Assembly (NCBI GenBank): GCA_028671895.1
Contig: JAPMAC010000231.1
Span: forward strand, 13,542,001-13,606,000
Source of the DNA: Oenanthe sinensis
Taxonomy: Eukaryota > Streptophyta > Magnoliopsida > Apiales > Apiaceae
Length of the DNA stretch: 64,000 nucleotides
Direction of reading: 5' to 3'
Part shown: piece by piece, positions 57,795 through 64,000 of the stretch
How the letters are laid out: every line of letters starts with the position of its first letter
Position numbering within the stretch: position 1 is the first letter of the stretch
The notes under the pieces: model-generated
Seen by the model: only the letters and a program-made list of their open reading frames with translations
Databases searched by the model: none
Told to the model about the DNA's origin: nothing
Made by a program: the position numbers and the translations under genes

Positions 57795-59297
57795 TTTTGG
57801 GATTCGGGCACATATATGCAACTGAATTATGCTAAATAAAAAAAATGAATCCCAAACGCAAGATCCGTGTATAATTGACGGATGATTATGGAGAATCGGA
57901 TGTGTACCTTATTAAAGCTTTCCTTATGATGATTATAGAGGTCCAGAAGCGATGAATCACATCAGCCCTTCACAGAAATTTGCTCTCTATCGGTATCCAC
58001 ACGAACGTCGTATCGTCTAACGATCACCGGAGTTAGGTACTAGCCTATTTCTGCCTCTTTGTCTCTCTCTTTCTCTAGCCTCTCAAAAACGTAGAGCTGC
58101 TAGGGTTTTATTAAAAACGAATTATCTCCACTGTTACCCTAAACTATACATCTTTATGTATATATAGGGGAGAGAGGGACTTGAGCCAAAACCCTAATCT
58201 GATTGGACCTTTTAAAACCCATTCAGATTTCAAATTTATATTATTATTAAATCCGAATTCTAATATGTATATAATTAATCAAGTGTTACTTAATTAATTG
58301 AATAAATAAATCCGAATTAATAATAATAACATTATTTAAATTCATAATTTAAATAACACTCCGTTTAAACGTTCTTTGTGTGACCCTTTAGGTTATTATT
58401 ACGTTGGCAATAATTTTATTTTCCAATAATAAAATAATAAACAATGAACGGCATCTAGTAATACATCATTGCTACCCAAGTACTAATAGTAATTGGTGAT
58501 TCAATTAAACCTTTCGTGAATAATGTACAATGTAATATAATCCCTTTAACCTTATATTATAGATCAAACTCGAGATATGTATTGTGTCATCCTCTTCAAC
58601 GTTTAATCCGGGTTTCCTTGATCAATGAGTAGACTATTAATCAAATCAACATTTAAGCATGGCCATGTATTTTATAGTCTCACTCAATCAAGAGGCCAAT
58701 AATATCACTCCTAAAATAGGAGGGTTAAATCATATATCTATCATTCATATTTCTCATACGATTCATAGCATACCCAATGTCTACCTTTATCATTACCCGG
58801 TTAAAGGTAACTTTGAGTGTAATCAAAGTATATTAATTCTCGTATAGAAATATAATGATTTCAAGTCAAAGGATCATTACATCATTATCACAGTGAGAAT
58901 TTCTTATGACACTTATTAACATGTAGATTCTCACAGCGGGTCTGTCTAGTGCCATGCATTGAGACATGCACTTATGTTCTTGACTTTAGTATCATCATAC
59001 CTATGACCAATGAGATGTGGTCATCAGTCAATAAACATGCTAGTCTTATTGCATTATTATTGTCCTTAAATAATACTCGACTAGGGACTTTTATGAATTT
59101 AATACTATTCATATAATCTTATTTTTAAGTCACATACTTAAAGATATAATTCGCATTAATATTCCAAGGACATTTATTATGCTTTCAATTTATAACGCAG
59201 TAAATAAAGACATAATAAATATTAATTAAATAATCAAGTAAACATAATCCTTAATTGTTTATCATAAAGTATTGTCTCTAGGACACCAACACTAACA
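57795..59297 (-). mobile_element. Copia-F 5' LTR
   Basis: 1503 bp partner of 37879-39372. Its inner end is TTTTGGGA where the partner has TGTTGGGA, so the terminal dinucleotide is mutated. Many CpG sites of the partner read TpG or CpA here. TATATATA near 58159. Confidence 0.94.
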
Positions 59298-59302
59298 CTA
59301 AT

Positions 59303-59807
59303 CTTCCTCTTATCCGTTCTTCGAGGTATTTCTTCATTAGACATACAACTCAAGTGTAATGGGATGACCTCTCGTTTTGAAGACCTCCTGCCATGGGCAT
59401 AGCCTCTAGGTCCGACTTTCTCTTATCTCCATTTCTTAGAGCTTGAACCTCTTAAGATAGTGTTTCATGGTAGATTTCTCCAAATCATGATAGAGGTGCT
59501 TATTACTCAACTTCTTGCCTAGCCTGTCAAATGCGCCGGCTCTCTAAGATTTGAAGAGACCTAGATTTGGAGACCTCCCTTCTGTTTCTTTTTTACCTTA
59601 TCCATGACCTGAGACCTCTATCCCATATGATGACTTACCCTTCTTTTTATGCTTTCACGTCCAACTATTAATTTTTTACATGTTGTCCAGCCTTTTCACA
59701 ATCAGTTGAATACTCTTCATGACACTTTTATTATTACTCGTCAAACTCTTCTTCCTGCCTTTATTGCTGTTCGTTGGCATTTATTGGCTATCAGAATTGT
59801 CTGACAT
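59303..59807 (-). pseudogene. gag: Element H gag start, degenerate
   Basis: Minus-strand ATG at 59805-59807 about 30 bp inside the PBS, followed by MSDNSDSQ and a stop, then a basic Asn/Lys/Ser-rich reading with repeated stops. Interrupted at 59302 by Copia-F. Position and composition suggest gag; no domain is recognisable. Confidence 0.4.
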
Positions 59808-59833
59808 ATTTTCCTCCTTAAAGATGATTTATC

Positions 59834-59853
59834 CACTCCTTCTAGCACCAAAA
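59834..59853 (-). promoter_or_regulatory. Element H primer-binding site (candidate)
   Basis: Element-sense TTTGGTGCTAGAAGGAGTGG directly adjoins the 5' LTR. It resembles the TTGGCGC-type sites of plant Ty3 elements; I cannot assign the tRNA. Confidence 0.6.
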
Positions 59854-60747
59854 TGTTGTGAGAGGAATTTGGTACAACACCCGTTGAGATAATTTACTCA
59901 AATAGCAGACAAATAGCGAGGTTCTCGGACGACAGAAACAGCTTCCCGGCAGCCTTCCAACGGAAATAGGTGGTTCTTTCTGGTGGATGAGACTGGATTT
60001 ACAAGGTTTCCAAAGAATAAGAGCTTAGAGAGTCGCCGCTATGTTCTCGGAATCATCGATATAAGGTGTATATGACTCGTAATTCTTACCAACATGTATC
60101 CGTGTAAACTGTCTACGTACCTTTAATATAGGAATCAAATATCCACGTAGTTCTTAGGGTTTGGGCTCCTGGAATGATAAGATTAGCCATGTTTGTGATG
60201 TGTTTGATGATTATCCAAACACTATATTGATAGATTTTGAGTTAAGGTGGGTTTCCTACCTTGAATAGGATTGTGGAACCTCCATCCTTTATGTATATTT
60301 GATATATACACACCATATGTGTATGTGTGTGTGTGTGCCATTGTTATCCTGCATGTGAAAATCTAGGAAAAGATAATTCGGACTCCTGATGTTTAGGAAC
60401 CTAAGTTCACGTAGGAAAAACCTCCTCTTCTAGCTTCCTATGAACCCCATCTCACCGATAGGTAACCTCTTTTTAACAGATACCCCAGGTCCTCAATAGA
60501 CCCTCTTGAACTTCCCATGGAAGGCACAACTTCAGGTTCACCTTGATCACAGATAACCTCTTACGGTGAATTCACAAGTTTATTGACCACCTGGAATCTC
60601 TCCAAATTAGGTCCCAACCCTGACATAGCGGGACCTCTCTGGACAACGAAATCTCAGTATAAATGGACCCTCTATTATAGATCATGGATTGGACCTCAAT
60701 AACTCCCTAGGCCCAAATCCATCCCATGTGAGATTTAGGGCACAACA
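59854..60747 (-). mobile_element. Element H 5' LTR (right)
   Basis: 894 bp with 7-bp inverted ends TGTTGTG/CACAACA. Full-length partner of the truncated left LTR. Following bases TTAGG would be the duplication; the partner end is lost. Includes a (TG)n run near 60320. Confidence 0.85.
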
Positions 60748-62449
60748 TTAGGTTTTTACAATTACGATTTACGTGAGAATATTTATAAGAGAAGAAACTG
60801 AGTTTAATTCAAATCATAATCCAAATGTGAAAATTCCGTTTTCATGGGTTTGGCCAAGATTTTAGGGGCTTGAATATTTTTTAGAGGTGACTTCAAGGGC
60901 TTAAATACTCCTTTCAGGACATAGAAATTCTTAGTTTCATAGACTCCACAAAATTCAACAGTTCCTTCACTCTAAGAGTATAAATCTCATTTTATAAAAT
61001 TTAAGTGAACTTAAATTAAAAATTGAAACTTTACAAGAAAACAAAATTTAATGTTATAATTTACAATGAAATTTTATTCTCTGTGATTCCATTCCAGCAA
61101 GTAATGAGTTACAACGAGTGCGACAGAACGCTTCTCAATCAATGTACTTCTACACTCACGGACCAAGAGTACAATGTATTGGTTAGCTGAAAAGACCTTT
61201 TAGCTAGTACTAATAGACATGGCTGGGGATATGCAAAAAAATAAGACAATTTTAAATATCATTACAAAGTTGACGACTTAATTTAACAAACAGTTGTGAC
61301 TTGTGAGGCATAAATTGTACGCGCTAGTTTTGATACTTTATATTTGACATGCATCGGAAGATGATTAAAAATTCATCGAACTTTTTTTTAAAGCCAAATT
61401 TGCAGAAGATCAACAGTCCCCAGATTTTTTATTTGAAGTTTTGGTTTCAATACACGCTAAATCTAACAGGCTTGACGGAGAAGAATAGTTTCTGTGTGTT
61501 GGTGCTAGAGCGTGGTGGACCGTTAATAATCCTTCCTTTTTTTATTTCGTTTTAATTTTTGACACACGCAGTATTTGATTGTATAATAAAAAATATTTTT
61601 TTTAAAATTTGTTTTTTAATTAAAATATTGATTATATATTTTAATTTAAAAAAATATTTTAAAAATAATAACTTTTACTATGCGATCTTAAACATGTATG
61701 TAAAAAATCAAAACTACATATAAAAAAATTGAAGGAGTATTTACTAGTCAAACACGTATTTTTAAATCATTTAGGATCATGTAAATTGAATGTATTTACA
61801 TTTAAGGTCCCCGATTAATTTTTTTTGATTTTTTACTCGTATTTTTATGCATATAAAAAAATAAAAAAAAATTAAATTAATTTTAAATATTAAATTTTTA
61901 TCTGAAAAAATAATAAATATAATTTATCGAGTTTATTTTATATGCGCGTTAAAATATGTATAAAAATCAACAATACAACTGCAGGGAATAAGACGTTGAA
62001 TTTTTCTTACGTCAAAAAAAAAAAGACGTTGAATTTTTCGGTGCACTAAACAGTTAAGTGCAAACAAATAATTGACTGTTTGTTCAATATTTCTGCTTTT
62101 TTTTGGCACTTACAAAATTTTTTAGCAGTGTTTTGTAACATCACACATATTGAATATAATAAGCATATTTGATATTTTTATAAGACTGTCTTTATAAGAC
62201 AAGTCAACAATTAATGTATTTTAAACTGTTAGCTTTATGGACTAATTTTTGATGGGTTGTTGGATCTCACATATTGGGAGATTGGCTTATTATAAATTAC
62301 TAGTATTTTGTCGGTGCTTCTCACCCGGATTTAAAAAAATATTAAAAATTAAAAAATGTATGCAAATAAATTATTATCATTTTGTAGATGTTTTTTTAAT
62401 TTATCTAACCATTTTAATAAAATATATCTTTATTGTGTTCTATAAGAGT

Positions 62450-62877
62450 ATAATAAATTTGACTGACATATGATAGAATATTATAAAAATAAAATAATAA
62501 ACTTTAAAAAAATAAAATATTATAAATTAAAAAAGTTTCAATTTTTCAAATGAATAATTTGAAAACTTATTGATTCTGACGAATGATTGTAAAGTTAATC
62601 ATTCGAATCTTTTAATTCATAAATGTAGATCTCCGACCAATAAATGGGAATATTTCTGAAACTCACAAATAATTGTTTTTTTTAATATAACTTAGACTCG
62701 ATCATGCGTAATATATAAATGATTAATTAAATTTTTTCAAAAACCTAAAATAACAATTAAATAAATAGACTTGAAAAATCAAATTTAGAAAAAATATTAT
62801 TCATATATTATAATTATTAAATATAAGTAAATAGATTTGAAATTAGAAAATGATGGAAACTAAAAATTATATATATG
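62450..62877. repeat. diverged direct repeat, copy 1
   Basis: About 430 bp matching 63131-63535 in the same orientation. Shared blocks include AAATTTGACT, ATATTTCTGAAACTCA and TTCATATATTATAATTAT. Confidence 0.85.
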
Positions 62878-63130
62878 GAAATGTTAATCATTTTGTGGTA
62901 ATATTGAATATAATAAATATTATTAAAATAATGTATACCAACTTTTATTAATGCATGGTTGTATACAAACTTAATATAGGTAATATCGAAATTAAAATAA
63001 TGAAATTTTTATTAATCCCATTAAAATGGCTATTTAAAATAATAAATATTAATTTATTGATTAATTGACATTTATATATATATAACTATAAAATAAAGAT
63101 CGGTTTAGTATATTAAACCAAATTTGAAAA

Positions 63131-63535
63131 AGTAAAATAAATTTGACTAACTCGTGATAGAATAGTATAAGGGTATAATAATGAACTTGAAAAATATAAA
63201 ATATTTTAAATTAAAAAGGCTTCAATTTTTTCAAATGAATGATTTGAAACTTTATTGATTCTAACAAGTGATTGAAGAGTTTGATCATTTGGACCTTTCA
63301 CGGATATGGGGATATTTCTGAAACTCAAAAAAAAAAGAATTTTATAATTTAGACTTGATCATGGTAAAAGTCTAAAGCATTAATTAAGTTTTTTCAAAAG
63401 CATAAAATAATAATTTAATAAATAGACTTGGAAAATTAAATTTAATAGAAATTTTATTCATATATTATAATTATGAGAGATAAATAAATAGATTTGTAAT
63501 TCAAAAATGAAAGAAATTAAAAACTATATATATAA
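63131..63535. repeat. diverged direct repeat, copy 2
   Basis: Second copy, with many point and small length differences, so the duplication is old. Unrelated to the retrotransposons in the window as far as I can see. Confidence 0.85.
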
Positions 63536-63844
63536 GCTGGGTTCATAGGTATGTATGCTAAAATTTGTAAATAAGAAAATCAATTATTACTGAATAATAA
63601 CAAATAAGGAAATTAATCATATATTATAAATTTGAGTAATTTATTAAAACAAAATTTTTCTAATTTAAAACGGATTGTGGGTAAAATGAATAGATAATTA
63701 ATGAAATTTTTTTGAAAATGGAATGATTTATGAATATATGTAGGCTTAGAATTGAATTTTTATAGATTTTAAATTAAGAATGTGCTATTTAACTATTATT
63801 ATATATATAAAAGATAAAAGATACATAATCATATCCATCGAAAG

Positions 63845-64000
63845 TGCCAGGGAACTGCTCGGGATCTGTATTAGCACTTGTGGACTGCTGGTTGAGAGCT
63901 CGTATGCATTTAATTATTAATTTGTGTTATATGTGTTTTCTGTTTCCTCTTCATACCCCCTGACAGTTTGAATTGTAGTACTTGTATACATGATGAAAGT
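63845..64000 (+). other. possible host-gene exon / short intron / exon
   Basis: 63845-63901 has about 50% G+C in otherwise ~20% G+C DNA. It follows an AG and ends before GTATGC. The next 65 bp are T-rich and end CTTCATACCCCCTGACAG, a good plant splice acceptor, so 63902-63966 could be an intron. The 57-bp block is open in two frames, one of which reads ARELLGICISTCGLLVES. Too short to identify; product unknown. Confidence 0.25.

Larger units (their letters stand above)
37879..59297 (-). mobile_element. Copia-F, complete element carrying nested insertions
   Basis: Duplication CTAAT at 37874-37878 and 59298-59302. LTRs of 1494 and 1503 bp, PBS TGGTATCTGAGCT, PPT AGTGGGAGAT. Minus-strand gag-PR-IN-RT-RNase H, split by Copia-C at GCATC. 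A rearranged LTR lies in its leader. Sequence style (YRNLRIVL in Gag, WHCRLGHINEKR in IN) resembles the Angela/Tork side of copia rather than SIRE; this lineage call is tentative. Confidence 0.93.
29755..60747 (-). mobile_element. Element H, ~31 kb span, probable Ty3-type, minus strand, heavily nested
   Basis: Bounded by two related LTRs in the same orientation: right (5') 59854-60747 and left (3') 29755-31992, the latter lacking about 210 bp at its outer end and interrupted by a solo LTR. Right LTR has TGTTGTG/CACAACA ends and a PBS-like TTTGGTGCTAGAAGGAGTGG beside it. A short gag-like start lies at 59807. The internal part contains Copia-F and a ~5.9-kb repeat-rich 3' region. Removing insertions leaves roughly 8 kb. 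I see no RT or integrase, so it may be non-autonomous or deleted. The Ty3 assignment rests on the PBS and on a NEEDAKWVHH fragment near 36570-36600, and is tentative. Confidence 0.6.
60748..63835. other. intergenic AT-rich DNA
   Basis: No convincing gene, LTR or RNA. Long A and T runs; AAGACGTTGAATTTTTC occurs twice at about 61989 and 62021. Open frames of 60-75 codons here have no supporting features. Confidence 0.6.

Noticed and set aside
61349..61555. 68-codon plus-strand frame in the right intergenic part
   Set aside because: Typical chance frame of AT-rich DNA; no splice, domain or codon support.

Overview
This is a stretch of plant nuclear DNA, most likely intergenic heterochromatin of a eudicot with a large genome. 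It is AT-rich and consists almost entirely of LTR retrotransposons and their remains, many inserted into one another. I see no tRNA, rRNA, CRISPR array or bacterial feature. The only hint of an ordinary host gene is a possible exon/intron pair in the last ~160 bases. I cannot name the species.

Layout. (1) 1-10062: the 5' part of a minus-strand Ty1/copia element of SIRE-like organisation (Copia-A): 5' LTR 9318-10062, PBS, gag, pol with one premature stop, then a third ORF that runs off the left edge. A solo LTR (661-2203) splits the third ORF without disturbing its frame. (2) 10063-16180: older debris: a plus-strand copia gag relic, a solo LTR (12033-13746), an LTR-like stretch with a TATA box, and the left part of LTR G. 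(3) 16186-29524: complete but decayed minus-strand Copia-B (two 1209-bp LTRs, TSD CTATT). It has a related third ORF of ~3.9 kb and a solo LTR (24105-25469) in its pol linker. It sits inside LTR G. (4) 29755-60747: a ~31-kb minus-strand element H, probably Ty3-type, carrying a series of unrelated tandem-repeat arrays in its 3' half. It contains a solo LTR in its left LTR and the complete Copia-F (37879-59297, TSD CTAAT). Copia-F in turn contains the young complete plus-strand Copia-C (39858-51314, TSD GCATC; LTRs ~2% different by hand count) and a rearranged LTR forming a 271-bp near-perfect inverted repeat. (5) 60748-64000: low-complexity intergenic DNA with a diverged ~400-bp direct repeat and the possible exon.

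Order of events read from the nesting: H before F before C; G before B before solo LTR D; A before the solo LTR at 661. Copia-C has an uninterrupted pol but a broken gag. Copia-A has an uninterrupted gag and a pol with a single stop. No element here is complete in all its proteins.

Two signals seem most worth following. First, Copia-A and Copia-B share a large, homologous ORF between pol and the 3' LTR, where SIRE-type elements carry an env-like gene, but I see no membrane segment in it. Second, several LTR families each carry a private ~8-12-bp motif repeated at regular spacing just upstream of the LTR TATA box. In Copia-A and Copia-B the same private motif also recurs in the IN-RT linker, the pol-ORF3 spacer and ORF3.
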